DNA of 64,000 nucleotides from Veillonella seminalis (GCF_003992065.1 NZ_RQUZ01000012.1:19440-83439); one strand, 5' to 3'; shown: positions 1 to 9,691, counted from the stretch's first letter. The notes: generated by a model not told the origin, from the letters alone. A program made the numbers and translations.

Positions 1-915
1 ATGACGACCATCGGTTCATTAATTTTTGCTATAGGTCTTGATGCTTTTATTGTACCACATAAGTTGGTATCGGGGAGTTTAAGCGGTATCGCGTTAATGC
101 TTTTCTATGTAACGGGGATTCAGGTCGGTACCTTGAACCTCTTACTTAATATACCTATTTTGTGGGCTGCGTATCGCTGGTTGGGACGTTGGCATGTAAT
201 GATTACCATCTTCGGCACGGCGGTCATTTCCTTCCTGATTAATGCTTTTGAATTCATGGCCGATTATCAATTGACGCACGATCCGCTGATCGGTTCGTTA
301 TTGGGCGGTATTTTATGCGGCCTCGGGCTCGGTATCGTCTATCGTTCCGGCGGTAATACGGGTGGCCTTGATCCTATTGCCATGATTATTCGTAAATATT
401 ACGGTCTTCAGATGGGCAGTATTATTTTTGGCATTAACTTTATCATCTTAGTGGTAGCAGCTATAGTTATCAGTGTGGAAGCAGCGGCGATTACGCTTGT
501 AAGTATTTATGTTCAAGCCATGGTTACTAATAAAGTGGTTGTCGGTTTTAATCAGCGTAAAGCTATTTTTATTATTTCCACTTGTCCGTATAAAATATGT
601 GATGTAATTATTCATCAAATCGGTCGTGGTGCTACCATTTTAAATGGCGAAGGAGCTTATACACATCAACATAAGCAAGTTATCTTGGTTGTAGTCGGTT
701 TGATGCAGGTAGCAAAGTTGAAAGAAGCCGTGCAAAAAGAAGATCCGTCGGCATTCATGATTTTGTCCGATGCTGCCGAAGTTATCGGTCAAGGCTTTAC
801 CATGCCGTTGGCAACGCCTAAAACGGTAAATGCGGCTATCGAGCGTTCTATTCAAAATGGACCTATCAGTGATTCCATACCGGAACAGCCGAATAGCACC
901 AATGCTGGTAAATAA
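1..915 (+). CDS. YitT family membrane protein, 5' end missing
   Basis: Multi-pass membrane protein of the YitT/DUF161 family with a C-terminal cytoplasmic DUF2179 domain; the transported substrate is not known. The hydrophobic half contains the family signature around GGNTGGLDPIA, and the tail holds the IFIIS...GATILNGEGAYTH segment typical of DUF2179. The visible reading frame begins with an ATG at base 1. Alignment to the paralogue just downstream puts that ATG at about its residue 14, so the true start lies outside the window. The two genes are close copies over their whole length, which points to a tandem duplication. Confidence 0.85.
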   Translation: MTTIGSLIFAIGLDAFIVPHKLVSGSLSGIALMLFYVTGIQVGTLNLLLNIPILWAAYRWLGRWHVMITIFGTAVISFLINAFEFMADYQLTHDPLIGSLLGGILCGLGLGIVYRSGGNTGGLDPIAMIIRKYYGLQMGSIIFGINFIILVVAAIVISVEAAAITLVSIYVQAMVTNKVVVGFNQRKAIFIISTCPYKICDVIIHQIGRGATILNGEGAYTHQHKQVILVVVGLMQVAKLKEAVQKEDPSAFMILSDAAEVIGQGFTMPLATPKTVNAAIERSIQNGPISDSIPEQPNSTNAGK

Positions 916-997
916 TCAAGTTATACATATTTGTGGCAAAATATGTAAGGTTAAGATGTCTGAATGACAAAGGCATAAGACGAGAGAATTTGGGACG

Positions 998-1025
998 AAA
1001 AATACACTGTAAGTAGGGTATTTTT
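998..1025 (+). terminator. Weak hairpin ending in a T run
   Basis: An 8-bp inverted repeat (AAAAATAC with GTATTTTT) sits between the two YitT genes and ends in five T. The stem is all A/T except one pair, so it could be a weak terminator or attenuator; the call is tentative. Confidence 0.3.
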
Positions 1026-1086
1026 GAGAAAAATTGATGTGTGGTGAGGTATTTTTACATTCATATAGAAAAAATAGGGGGGCAAC

Positions 1087-1995
1087 ATGGAAAAAGATTG
1101 GCGTTCAACTATTAAAGTAATGATTCTTGTTACTGTCGGTACAATGTTGTTTGCATTTGGTATTAATGCATTTATTGTACCTCATAAATTGGTAAGTGGC
1201 GGCATCAGTGGGATAGCGTTGATATTGTATTATTTAACGGGGATTCAAGTAGGTACTTTGAACTTGATTTTGAATATTCCTGTCTTGTATGCGGCCTATC
1301 GCTGGCTCGGTCGTTGGCATCTGGGGATGACCATCTTCGGAACGGTTGTTTCGTCACTTTTAATCAATATGTTTAGCTTTATGCAGGATTTTCACTTAAC
1401 GACTACGCCGTTGGTAGGTGCGATTCTGGGCGGGATTTTTTCCGGTCTCGGCATGGGGACGGTGTATCGTTCCGGCGGTAATACGGGTGGTCTCGATCCG
1501 ATTGCTTTGATTATTCGGAAATATTACGGTCTCCAAATGGGCAGTGTTTCCTTGGGGATTAACAGTGTGATTCTGTTTATTGCCAGTTTTATCATCAGTG
1601 TAGAAGCAGCGGCCATTACTCTGGTAAGTATTTATATCGGTGCAATGATTACGAACCGCGTAGTTGTCGGTTTTAGTCAGCGTAAAGCGGTGTTTATTAT
1701 TTCCTATAAGCCATATAAAATCTGCGATTTGATTTTGTATAAATTCGGTCGCGGCGCCACCATTTTGAATGGTGAAGGTGCTTATACACACCAGCATAAG
1801 CAGGTTATTTTGGTTGTAGTGAGTCTGATGCAGGTGGCTAAATTAAAAGAAGCGGTACAAAAAGAAGATCCTACAGCCTTTTTTATGGTCACGGATGTGG
1901 CTGAAGTTATCGGTCGAGGGTTTTCCATTAAATCGACGGCGGCTACTCAACAAGCGATTGAACGTGTTCGCGCAAGAGTCGAAATGAATGATTAA
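1087..1995 (+). CDS. YitT family membrane protein (DUF161/DUF2179)
   Basis: Full-length 302-residue YitT-family protein. About five hydrophobic segments cover residues 10-190, with GGNTGGLDPIALIIRKYYG in the middle, followed by a soluble DUF2179 domain containing GRGATILNGEGAYTH. The ATG is preceded by a purine-rich AGGGGGG site. It is a close paralogue of the preceding gene and in the same orientation. Family members are predicted inner-membrane proteins of unknown function. The pair may be co-transcribed, although a weak hairpin separates them. Confidence 0.85.
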   Translation: MEKDWRSTIKVMILVTVGTMLFAFGINAFIVPHKLVSGGISGIALILYYLTGIQVGTLNLILNIPVLYAAYRWLGRWHLGMTIFGTVVSSLLINMFSFMQDFHLTTTPLVGAILGGIFSGLGMGTVYRSGGNTGGLDPIALIIRKYYGLQMGSVSLGINSVILFIASFIISVEAAAITLVSIYIGAMITNRVVVGFSQRKAVFIISYKPYKICDLILYKFGRGATILNGEGAYTHQHKQVILVVVSLMQVAKLKEAVQKEDPTAFFMVTDVAEVIGRGFSIKSTAATQQAIERVRARVEMND

Positions 1996-2032
1996 AAACT
2001 TTAAAATGCAATGTTAGTTATAAGTTTTGAAT

Positions 2033-2145
2033 GATACTTTTAGCAGTTGAAAATACTTTTAGTAGTTAAAGATGCTTTTGGCAGTTAAAGGCGTTTTTGA
2101 CAGTTGAGGTATTTTTGATAGTTAAAGCTATTTTGGGTAATTAAA
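2033..2145. repeat. Degenerate tandem array, about 19-bp unit, six copies
   Basis: Six head-to-tail units of 18-20 bp with the pattern GATacTTTTagcAGTTgaaA. They begin about 2033, 2053, 2071, 2090, 2108 and 2127. The array fills the gap between the second YitT gene and pgm. The units differ from one another at several positions and have no unique spacers between them. Confidence 0.75.
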
Positions 2146-2204
2146 GATATTCCCCTAATAAAGGGTGTTATATACTATATTAAAAATAATTGGAGGCTGC
2201 ACTT

Positions 2205-3887
2205 ATGGCACATGAATTAGCAGGTAAATTGGTTCGCCCGGAAGATTTGATTAACTTAGAGGCGGTGATTGAGGCCTATTATAATAAAAAGCCGGATTAT
2301 GAAAAGAAGGAACAGCGCATTTCCTTCGGAACATCCGGTCATCGCGGCAAATCTTTAGCAGGCAGTTTTAACGAACTTCATGTGGCGGCTATTGCCCAGG
2401 CTATTTGTGACGGACGTAAAGAATTTGGGGCTACCTGTGTATGCTTTGTCGGCCATGATACACATGCCCTGTCGGAACCGGCGTTGGAAACCGTGCTTGA
2501 AGTATTGGCAGCGAACGGTGTTGTAGCAGCGGTAGATGGTGAAAACGGCTTCGTACCGACGCCTAGTATTTCTCGTGCCATTATTCGCTACAATGAAATT
2601 ATTGATAAAGAAGAGAAAATCGCTTTTGTACCGGACTTTTTAAAAGCAAAAGTCGGCCATGGCAAAGCGGACGGCATTATTATTACGCCGTCTCATAATC
2701 CTCCGGATCAAGGCGGCATTAAATATAATCCGATTAACGGTGGGCCGGCTGATACGACGGTGACGAAATGGATTGAAAATAAAGCCAATGAATATTTGAA
2801 AAATAACGGCGAAGGTATTCGTCGTGTTGCCATTGACGAAATTGACTCCGGTTTACAGTGGGAATACGATTACAAAGGTCTGTATGTCAAAGAGTTGGCC
2901 TATGTGATTGACATGGATGCTATTCGCAAAGCTAAACCTAAAGTGCTTATCAATGCCTTGGGCGGCAGCGGTATGGAATACTGGGAAGCTATCAGTGAGG
3001 AGTACGGACTCGATTTAGATATTATTAACAATGAATACGATCCGACCTTCAGCTTTATGCCATATGACCATGACGGCGTAGTTCGTATGGACTGCTCGTC
3101 GGAATATGCCATGGCTGATGTTATTGCTAATATCGGTAACTATGATTTGGCCGTTGGTAATGATCCCGACTATGACCGTTACGGGATTGTGACGCAGGAT
3201 GGTCTCATGGCTCCTAATCATTTCCTCGTGGCTGCCGGTGCTTACTTGTTCTTAAATCGCAGCTGGCAGGGCAAAGGCTTCGGTAAAACCGCAGTGGTTA
3301 CTCGAATAGTTGATAAATTCTGTAATGACAACGGCATTAAAACGTATGAAGTGCCGGTAGGCTTTAAATATTTTTCATCCTTGTTGTTTGACGGTACCAT
3401 AGGTATCGGCGGTGAAGAAAGTGCGGGCGCATCCTTCCTCAAAAAAGACGGCACCGTTTGGACGACCGATAAAGACGGCATAATTATGGGCTTATTGGCT
3501 ATGGAAATGTTTGCGGTTACGAATGGCTTAACGCCGGATGTACTGTACACATTCCTTACCAAACGTTACGGTGAGCCTGAATTCGCGCGTGTTGATACAC
3601 CTTGCAGTAAAGCGGCCAAAGAACGCTTGAGCCAATTACAACCGAGTGATGTAACAACTAAAGAATTGGCCGGTGAAACCATTGAAGATGTACGCACCAC
3701 GTCACTTTACGGTGATTATGCTATCGGCGGCTTGCGTATTACGACGGCTAACAGCTTCTTGGTAGCACGTCCGTCGGGTACCGAAGATTTATACAAAGTG
3801 TATGCAGAAACATTCCAAGGCAAAGAAGCGTTGGCAGAACTTTTGAAAGCCGGCCAAGCTTTGGTGGATGAAGTAACGTCCCGTTAG
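2205..3887 (+). CDS. pgm: Phosphoglucomutase (alpha-D-glucose phosphate-specific)
   Basis: Cytoplasmic alpha-phosphohexomutase interconverting glucose-1-phosphate and glucose-6-phosphate, feeding nucleotide sugar and glycogen synthesis. The 560 residues match the E. coli Pgm type. The phosphoserine loop is TPSHNPPDQGG with the catalytic Ser at 163. The metal loop (DPDYDRYG), the sugar-binding GGEESAGA segment and the C-terminal phosphate-binding RPSGTEDLYKVY follow in the usual order. The ATG at 2205 is preferred over an in-frame TTG 15 nt upstream because the TTGGAGG there is the ribosome site. It appears to be a single-gene unit with a tandem array upstream. Confidence 0.95.
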   Translation: MAHELAGKLVRPEDLINLEAVIEAYYNKKPDYEKKEQRISFGTSGHRGKSLAGSFNELHVAAIAQAICDGRKEFGATCVCFVGHDTHALSEPALETVLEVLAANGVVAAVDGENGFVPTPSISRAIIRYNEIIDKEEKIAFVPDFLKAKVGHGKADGIIITPSHNPPDQGGIKYNPINGGPADTTVTKWIENKANEYLKNNGEGIRRVAIDEIDSGLQWEYDYKGLYVKELAYVIDMDAIRKAKPKVLINALGGSGMEYWEAISEEYGLDLDIINNEYDPTFSFMPYDHDGVVRMDCSSEYAMADVIANIGNYDLAVGNDPDYDRYGIVTQDGLMAPNHFLVAAGAYLFLNRSWQGKGFGKTAVVTRIVDKFCNDNGIKTYEVPVGFKYFSSLLFDGTIGIGGEESAGASFLKKDGTVWTTDKDGIIMGLLAMEMFAVTNGLTPDVLYTFLTKRYGEPEFARVDTPCSKAAKERLSQLQPSDVTTKELAGETIEDVRTTSLYGDYAIGGLRITTANSFLVARPSGTEDLYKVYAETFQGKEALAELLKAGQALVDEVTSR

Positions 3888-3914
3888 CACTATATGGTAT
3901 TGCACCGCGAATTG

Positions 3915-3923
3915 TGGTATAAT
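3915..3923 (+). promoter_or_regulatory. Extended -10 promoter candidate
   Basis: TGGTATAAT forms an extended -10 (TG-N-TATAAT) about 60 nt upstream of the ACT-protein start. No good -35 is visible at 17 bp spacing. It could serve the ACT/PFL pair. Confidence 0.4.
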
Positions 3924-3982
3924 ATAACATCATTGAAATTAGAGAGTACTGATAATGTAGGTATAAGGGAAAGGTGAATCGC

Positions 3983-4252
3983 ATGAAAGTAGTTGTAACC
4001 GTAGTAGGGGTAGACCGAGTAGGTATTATTGCGCGTGTAGCTACCGTATTGGCTGAGAACTATGTAAATATCGTATCGATTAATCAGACAATTTTGGACG
4101 GCATGTTCAATATGATCATGATGTGTGAAGCTAAAGATCAAACTGCTTTGCCAAAGGTTCAGGCAGCTTTGACGGCTGAAGGGGAAGCTTTGGGCGTTCA
4201 GATTCAGGCACAACATGCGGATATCTTTCTCAGCATGCATCGTATAGGGTAG
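3983..4252 (+). CDS. ACT domain protein (UPF0237 type)
   Basis: A single ACT domain of 89 residues ([21 protein letters not shown] at the start is the beta-alpha ligand-binding fold). ACT domains bind small effectors such as amino acids; no ligand is established for this family. The ATG at 3983 sits 6 nt after AAAGGTG and is chosen over an in-frame GTG at 3974. It lies 8 nt upstream of the PFL-family gene. The two are a conserved neighbour pair in Firmicutes, so the ACT protein may regulate or sense for that partner (inference). Confidence 0.85.
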   Translation: MKVVVTVVGVDRVGIIARVATVLAENYVNIVSINQTILDGMFNMIMMCEAKDQTALPKVQAALTAEGEALGVQIQAQHADIFLSMHRIG

Positions 4253-4260
4253 GTGATGAT

Positions 4261-5619
4261 ATGTTAAGTATTGAAAATATCCTCGAAACCAACCAGATGA
4301 TTCATGACAATAAGTTGGATGTTCGTACGATTACTATGGGCATCAGTTTGTTGGGGTGCACGGCCGTTGACGGCAACACCCTTTGTGATCGTATTTATGA
4401 TCATATTACGCAAGAAGCCGAAAATTTAGTAGCCACCGGTGAAGCGATTGAACGTGAATACGGTGTGCCGATTATTAATAAACGCGTATCTGTTACACCG
4501 ATTTCGCTCGTAGCGGCCGGCAGTGATTTGACGAATTATGTACCGGTAGCCAAAGCTTTGGATAAAGCAGCCAAAGCAGTGGGCGTTAACTTTATCGGCG
4601 GGTTTTCCGCTTTGGTAAGTAAAGGTTATACAGATGGTGACCGTCGTTTAATCGCATCCATTCCGGAAGCATTGGCGACGACTGATTTAGTGTGCAGTTC
4701 TGTAGGTATCGGTTCCACTAAAGCAGGCATCAACATGGATGCTGTAGCGGAAATGGGCCGTATTGTTAAACAAACCGCCGAGCTTACAGCTGACCGTGAT
4801 GCTTTCGGTTGTGCTAAGCTTGTTATTTTTTGTAATCCTGTCGAAGACAATCCGTTTATGGCAGGGGCGTTCCATGGTGTCACGGAAGGTAATACGATGA
4901 TTAGCGTTGGTGTCAGCGGACCGGGAGTTGTTAAGCACGCTTTGGAAGCTGTGCGCGGACGTCCTTTTGACGAAGTGGCCGAAACGATTAAACGTACAGC
5001 CTTCAAGATTACACGCGTGGGTCAATTAGTGGCTCAGGAAGCGTCACGGCGTTTGGGTAAGCAGTTTGGGATTATCGATTTATCTTTGGCTCCTACGCCT
5101 GCCGTTGGTGATTCGGTTGCGCATGTCTTGGAAGAAATGGGTATTACCTCCTGTGGGGCTCATGGTACTACGGCGGCTTTGGCATTGTTGAATGATGCTG
5201 TTAAAAAAGGTGGCCTTATGGCCTCGTCTCATGTAGGCGGTCTCAGCGGTGCCTTTATTCCGGTAAGTGAAGATAAGGGCATGATTGATGCTGTCTCGGT
5301 TGGCAGTTTAAGTTTAGAAAAATTAGAAGCCATGACTTGTGTTTGCTCTGTAGGTCTTGATATGATTGCAGTACCGGGCGATACATCGGCAGCGACCATT
5401 TCGGCAATTATTGCCGATGAAGCGGCTATTGGCATGATTAATAATAAAACGACGGCTGTTCGTTTGATTCCGGTTCCCGGCAAAACTGTCGGCGAAATGG
5501 TTGAATTCGGCGGCCTCTTGGGCTATTGCCCAATCATTGAAGTAAGTCCGTTTGGGGCGGAAGAGTTTATCCAGCGCGGTGGACGAATTCCGGCACCTGT
5601 ACGCAGTCTTACGAACTAA
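4261..5619 (+). CDS. PFL family protein (UPF0210/DUF711)
   Basis: 452-residue cytoplasmic protein of the UPF0210/DUF711 family, whose fold resembles pyruvate formate-lyase without its known chemistry. Family landmarks include the [10 protein letters not shown] start, the [11 protein letters not shown] region, and the [20 protein letters not shown] and [11 protein letters not shown] blocks. The full expected length is present with no disruption. It follows the ACT gene by 8 nt and precedes the WecA-like gene by 24 nt, so all three probably share a transcript. The biochemical role is unknown. Confidence 0.85.
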   Translation: MLSIENILETNQMIHDNKLDVRTITMGISLLGCTAVDGNTLCDRIYDHITQEAENLVATGEAIEREYGVPIINKRVSVTPISLVAAGSDLTNYVPVAKALDKAAKAVGVNFIGGFSALVSKGYTDGDRRLIASIPEALATTDLVCSSVGIGSTKAGINMDAVAEMGRIVKQTAELTADRDAFGCAKLVIFCNPVEDNPFMAGAFHGVTEGNTMISVGVSGPGVVKHALEAVRGRPFDEVAETIKRTAFKITRVGQLVAQEASRRLGKQFGIIDLSLAPTPAVGDSVAHVLEEMGITSCGAHGTTAALALLNDAVKKGGLMASSHVGGLSGAFIPVSEDKGMIDAVSVGSLSLEKLEAMTCVCSVGLDMIAVPGDTSAATISAIIADEAAIGMINNKTTAVRLIPVPGKTVGEMVEFGGLLGYCPIIEVSPFGAEEFIQRGGRIPAPVRSLTN

Positions 5620-5643
5620 GGACGAGCACGAGGAGGTGCGGTA

Positions 5644-6693
5644 ATGACGGTGTACGTGTGGGCGTTCGTGGTGGCGTTGGTCATTACGTTTGCGATTACA
5701 CCGCTGATTAAAAGGTTGGCGATTAATATTGGGGCTATGGATAAGCCGGATGCACGTAAGGTGCATCACGGCTCAATTCCCCGCTTAGGTGGCTTGGCCA
5801 TCTTTATAGGCTATATTATATCGGTTCTTTATACCGTTAAAGATTTACAGGCTGTAATGGGGCTCTTGCTGGGTTCGGTTGTGCTTGTAGGTGTCGGTAT
5901 ATGGGACGATGTAAAACAAATCGGCCCAAAAACAAAATTAACAGGTCAAATTTTAGCGGCAGTTGTAGTCGTGGCCTTTGGTAACCAGGTTGAGTTTATT
6001 ACCAATCCTTGGGGACATGTGTTCTACTTAGGCTTTTTGTCGATACCGCTTACTATCTTTTGGATTGTCGGTTTTACGAATATCGTAAACCTCATAGACG
6101 GTTTGGATGGTTTGGCAGCCGGCATTTCTTTGATTTCAAGCCTGACCATTTTTACCATTTTGTGGCAAATGGGGCAGGTTGACTTGGCGTGCGTTGCTTT
6201 GGCTTTGGCCGGTGCGGCGCTCGGCTTTTTGCGTTATAATTTTAACCCTGCCAAAATCTTTATGGGGGATACGGGTAGTATGTTGTTGGGCTATACAATG
6301 GCCACAATTTCCGTTATGGGTGCTGTTAAAACGGCGGCCACTATTTCGTTGGTAGTACCGGTAATTGTATTAGGCCTGCCTATTTTAGATACTACCTTTG
6401 CCATCATTCGCCGTAAGATCAACGGCCGGCCGGTGTTTAAACCGGATAAAGGTCATATGCATCATCGCCTGTTGGCACTCGGTTTGTCACAAAAACAAGC
6501 CGTGTTGTTGATGTATGCCGTTACGGCGTTGTTGGGCTATGTAGCTATTTTGTTGGCAAAAGTAAATATATTGGTCGGCATTTTTATAGTGTTGGCTATT
6601 TTGTGTGTTTGCGTGTTTATTGCAACTAAATTGGGAATGATTGCTAAAGATGAAGTCATTGCCGAGGAAAATAGAGCAGCAAATAGACATTAA
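5644..6693 (+). CDS. WecA/TagO-type undecaprenyl-phosphate GlcNAc-1-phosphate transferase
   Basis: Polytopic inner-membrane enzyme of the MraY/WecA/TagO family that moves a sugar-1-phosphate from UDP-sugar to undecaprenyl phosphate. 349 residues with about ten membrane helices. Visible catalytic motifs are DKPDARKVHHGSIPRLGG, the Asp pair in GIWDDVKQ, NLIDGLDGLAAG, FMGDTGSMLLG and the HMHHRLL histidine cluster. The DxRKxH form and the HHR motif fit WecA/TagO rather than MraY. It precedes UDP-GlcNAc 2-epimerase, supporting a role in surface polysaccharide or lipid-linked glycan synthesis. The exact sugar is inferred. Confidence 0.85.
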   Translation: MTVYVWAFVVALVITFAITPLIKRLAINIGAMDKPDARKVHHGSIPRLGGLAIFIGYIISVLYTVKDLQAVMGLLLGSVVLVGVGIWDDVKQIGPKTKLTGQILAAVVVVAFGNQVEFITNPWGHVFYLGFLSIPLTIFWIVGFTNIVNLIDGLDGLAAGISLISSLTIFTILWQMGQVDLACVALALAGAALGFLRYNFNPAKIFMGDTGSMLLGYTMATISVMGAVKTAATISLVVPVIVLGLPILDTTFAIIRRKINGRPVFKPDKGHMHHRLLALGLSQKQAVLLMYAVTALLGYVAILLAKVNILVGIFIVLAILCVCVFIATKLGMIAKDEVIAEENRAANRH

Positions 6694-6700
6694 TACAGGT

Positions 6701-6724
6701 GCGCTTGTACGATTGTACAAGCGC
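6701..6724 (+). terminator. Hairpin after the WecA-like gene
   Basis: A perfect 10-bp stem (GCGCTTGTAC with GTACAAGCGC) and a 4-nt loop lie directly after the WecA-like stop. There is no clean T run, only CTTCAT, so it may attenuate or stabilise the mRNA rather than fully terminate. wecB begins 50 nt later with its own ribosome site. Confidence 0.5.
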
Positions 6725-6776
6725 CTTCATAGCATACAGGGTATGTAGGCTGGCTAATTATGGGAGGTATTATTAA

Positions 6777-7922
6777 ATGTTAAAAGTAATGACGATTTTT
6801 GGGACTCGCCCTGAAGCGATTAAGATGGCACCGGTAGTTAAGGCTTTAGAAGCGGCTCCGGATATGGAAGCTATTGTAACGGTAACGGCACAACATCGCG
6901 AAATGCTTGACCAGGTATTGGATTTATTCGCGATTACGCCGGATTATGATTTGAATATCATGAGCCAGGGCCAAACGCTGTATGACGTGACAACCAGAGC
7001 CTTGGAAGGGCTAAAGGATGTACTTAAAGAAGCTAAACCTGATGTAGTACTTGTTCATGGGGATACAACGACTACGTTTGCGGGGGCCTTAGCCGCTTTT
7101 TATCAAGAAATTCCGGTAGGTCATGTGGAAGCCGGTTTGCGTACAGGTAATATTTACTCTCCGTTTCCTGAAGAAATGAACCGTAAATTGACGGGTTCTT
7201 TGGCAACCTATCATTTTGCGCCGACTTCAAGTGCCGAAAAAAATCTGATGAAAGAAAATATCGGATCCGCCCATTTATATGTAACCGGTAATACGGTTAT
7301 CGATGCACTTCAAACTACGGTTAAGGACAACTATCAGTTTGAAGAAACATTGCTGAATAATTTAGACTATAAAGGTCGTCGCATTGTGCTCGTAACAACT
7401 CATCGTCGTGAAAATTTAGGCGAACCGATGCGCCATGTGTATAAAGCAATTCGCCGCTTGGTAGAGGCTTTTGATGATATTGAAGTGGTATTCCCGGTGC
7501 ATAAGAATCCGAAAGTTCGCAGTATCGTTAAAGAAGAGTTGGGCGATGTGGAACGTGTTCATTTAATCGATCCGCTCGAGTATGAACCGTTTGCCAATTT
7601 GATGGCTCGTTCCTATTTGTTGATGACCGACTCCGGTGGGATTCAGGAAGAAGCCCCGGCTTTGGGCAAACCTGTATTGGTACTTCGTAACACAACAGAA
7701 CGTCCGGAAGCGGTAACGGCCGGTACGGTACGTCTCGTAGGGACCGATGAAAATACGGTATATGATACGGCTTATCGTTTGTTGGCCGATAAAGAAGCCT
7801 TTGATGTTATGGCTAATTCTGTAAATCCGTACGGTGACGGCATTGCATCGAATCGTATTGTAGAAGCTTTACGCTATGAATTTTTACATAGCGGTAAAAA
7901 GCCGAGCCGTTTCGGTTATTAA
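6777..7922 (+). CDS. wecB: UDP-N-acetylglucosamine 2-epimerase (non-hydrolysing)
   Basis: Cytoplasmic epimerase converting UDP-GlcNAc to UDP-ManNAc for surface glycan synthesis. The 381 residues match the bacterial non-hydrolysing family. Motifs are GTRPEAIKMAPV at the N-terminus, HGDTTTTFAG, HVEAGLRTG with the active-site acid, a central VTTHRRENLG nucleotide loop, and TDSGGIQEEAPALGKPVL with RNTTERPEA in the C-terminal Rossmann half. It follows the WecA-like gene, so the two probably act in one pathway. The homologue is also called mnaA. Confidence 0.93.
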   Translation: MLKVMTIFGTRPEAIKMAPVVKALEAAPDMEAIVTVTAQHREMLDQVLDLFAITPDYDLNIMSQGQTLYDVTTRALEGLKDVLKEAKPDVVLVHGDTTTTFAGALAAFYQEIPVGHVEAGLRTGNIYSPFPEEMNRKLTGSLATYHFAPTSSAEKNLMKENIGSAHLYVTGNTVIDALQTTVKDNYQFEETLLNNLDYKGRRIVLVTTHRRENLGEPMRHVYKAIRRLVEAFDDIEVVFPVHKNPKVRSIVKEELGDVERVHLIDPLEYEPFANLMARSYLLMTDSGGIQEEAPALGKPVLVLRNTTERPEAVTAGTVRLVGTDENTVYDTAYRLLADKEAFDVMANSVNPYGDGIASNRIVEALRYEFLHSGKKPSRFGY

Positions 7923-7935
7923 TTGATAGTATTTA

Positions 7936-7996
7936 GGTAGTAAATAGCTGATATTATGAATACCCTCAGTTATATATATCAGCTAATGTGTCTACC
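7936..7996. repeat. Long hairpin after wecB
   Basis: Inverted repeat TAGCTGATAT (7945-7954) with ATATCAGCTA (7976-7985), extended by GGTAG/CTACC outside a small internal loop. A run of seven T begins about 8009. It could help end the wecB transcript. The remaining sequence to about 8190 is AT-rich and shows nothing else I can name. Confidence 0.5.
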
Positions 7997-8221
7997 CGAA
8001 TCGTGTACATTTTTTTACTAAGAACTTTGAAAAATGCCCTTTGTATTCGTAAAAAGTATATACAACATTCTTAAATATAATAAAAAGATTGATGTAAATT
8101 TATTATTAATTTTGAAAAATACTTTGAAAGTCAGCTTGTAAACCATATTCTCTAAAATTGAAATATATTAATTATTTTGATGATAAGAATATTGGATAAA
8201 AGTATACTTGTTATAGGTATA

Positions 8222-8251
8222 TTGGCTAAACGTATGACAAAATGTTATAAT
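8222..8251 (+). promoter_or_regulatory. Candidate promoter of the ATP synthase operon
   Basis: TTGGCT, an 18-bp spacer and TATAAT lie about 95 nt upstream of atpZ. Just upstream, a 17-nt segment around 8189 (ATATTGGATAAAAGTAT) is repeated imperfectly at 8219 (ATATTGGCTAAACGTAT) over the -35, which could be a regulator target. Confidence 0.5.
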
Positions 8252-8345
8252 TTAGTGAAAGTTGAATTTTGTTATAATAAAGAAGTTAGAGATTAGTAGT
8301 ATTCATAGTTTCCCCGTTTTAACCATCACAAAGAAGGTGATTCCA

Positions 8346-8552
8346 ATGAAGCGACTCGATCCAACCACAATAAAAGCACTGAATGTGGCCTTATCGGCAG
8401 GTTTCTCCCTGTTGGTCAGCATTCTGGGCTGTCTGGCGATAGGCCGTGGCTTAGACTATCTGTTTGGTATGTCACCATGGTTTACGCTAATAGGAGGGGT
8501 AGTAGGAGGTTTAGGCGGTCTGTACTCCTTGTATCTTCGGGTTGTGTCGTGA
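8346..8552 (+). CDS. atpZ: AtpZ/AtpI-type small membrane protein
   Basis: A 68-residue protein with two hydrophobic segments separated by a short loop, the pattern of the AtpZ family at the head of ATP synthase operons. Homologues are reported to assist F0 assembly or Mg2+ handling. The ATG at 8346 has AAGAAGGTGA 5 nt upstream, so the longer in-frame extension is rejected. It is followed 12 nt later by atpI. Confidence 0.8.
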   Translation: MKRLDPTTIKALNVALSAGFSLLVSILGCLAIGRGLDYLFGMSPWFTLIGGVVGGLGGLYSLYLRVVS

Positions 8553-8564
8553 GGGGGCTTACTC

Positions 8565-8951
8565 GTGGAGGTACTCGTGGATTTTATAAAACGTATGAGT
8601 TGTTACCTTGTCGTGGTAACTGTAGCATCTACATTATTATTAGAAGTCTTTGATTACGAGAGATACATATTAGGCTGGGTTTGGGGATGTTCTGTTAATT
8701 TACTGTATTTATTGATTTTAGGTTTATGGGGTTATAAACTTCGCCATAAAAAACTACGTACTATTGAAAAAGCAACTAAGCTGGGTACTTTGATTCGTAT
8801 CACACTGGTGGCCATCGGTACATTATTGGCCGTTTATTTGTTTGAAAACTTTCCGTTTGTACCATATATACTGGGATTGTTGCTATGGCGTCCGCTAACG
8901 ATTTACGAACGCATCCGGTTTAACCAGGCAGACAGACCCGATGTGATTTAA
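8565..8951 (+). CDS. atpI: ATP synthase subunit I
   Basis: A 128-residue membrane protein with about four helices, matching the AtpI assembly factor for the c-ring. It lies between atpZ and atpB. The start is uncertain: GTG at 8565 is preceded by GAGGGGG, while an in-frame GTG at 8577 has GGAGG close by and an ATG follows at 8595. Identity rests on size, topology and place in the operon, since the family is poorly conserved. Confidence 0.75.
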   Translation: MEVLVDFIKRMSCYLVVVTVASTLLLEVFDYERYILGWVWGCSVNLLYLLILGLWGYKLRHKKLRTIEKATKLGTLIRITLVAIGTLLAVYLFENFPFVPYILGLLLWRPLTIYERIRFNQADRPDVI

Positions 8952-9016
8952 TGTGTATTAAACTAAATTTCGATAGAGTAATGGGGTAGCAATTTAGGCG
9001 AAAGGAGGTGAACCTT

Positions 9017-9691
9017 ATGGAATTACATACCGGGACTCATGACGTCGTTCACATGTGGGGCATGGCTTTTAATATGGATACTATCTATATGACTTGGGTA
9101 GTGTTTGCCATTATTATAGTTGTTGCCTTTTTTGCTACACGGCAAGTCAATATGGTTCCATCAGGCGTACAAAATGTAGTCGAGTTTATTTTAGAAACAA
9201 TTGGGGGTCAGCTAAAGGGTCCTTTAGGTAAACACTTTAGTAAGGTAAGTTCGCTACTATTTACTTTCTTTATTTTTATCTTAGTAAGTAATGAATTGGG
9301 GCTGATACCAAGTCCTCATATTTTGACATCGCCTACTAACGATTTGAACACGACATTGGGTCTGGCGCTGGCCAGCTCGGTGAGTATTTGGGTTATTGGG
9401 GCAAAGTTGAAAGGTCCCTCTTACTTCAAGCATTTCTTTCAACCGTTTGCCGTATTTGTTATCTTCCACATCATGGAAGAAATCTCTAAGCCGGTGACGC
9501 TCAGTTTTCGTCTATTCGGCAACATTGTAGCAGGTGAAATTGTATTAGAGTTGTTAAACGGTTTGGCACCGTATTTGACACCAATTATTTGGCTCGTATT
9601 CAGCTTATTTGTAGGTGTTATTCAGGCCTTCGTTTTTACAATTCTCGTGACGTCATACTTGGGTATGGCAATCAGCGATGAGGAACATTAA
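9017..9691 (+). CDS. atpB: ATP synthase F0 subunit a
   Basis: The ion-channel subunit beside the c-ring, 224 residues with five to six membrane helices. The essential arginine helix is visible as KPVTLSFRLFGNIVAGE, and the last helix carries the conserved Gln in GVIQAFVFTIL. ATG at 9017 lies directly after AAAGGAGGTG and replaces an in-frame GTG inside that site. Second-position acids that separate Na+ from H+ types need an alignment. Confidence 0.95.
   Translation: MELHTGTHDVVHMWGMAFNMDTIYMTWVVFAIIIVVAFFATRQVNMVPSGVQNVVEFILETIGGQLKGPLGKHFSKVSSLLFTFFIFILVSNELGLIPSPHILTSPTNDLNTTLGLALASSVSIWVIGAKLKGPSYFKHFFQPFAVFVIFHIMEEISKPVTLSFRLFGNIVAGEIVLELLNGLAPYLTPIIWLVFSLFVGVIQAFVFTILVTSYLGMAISDEEH

Noticed and set aside
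2033..2145. CRISPR-like array
   Set aside because: Units are directly adjacent and degenerate with no unique spacers; the same holds for the other tandem arrays.
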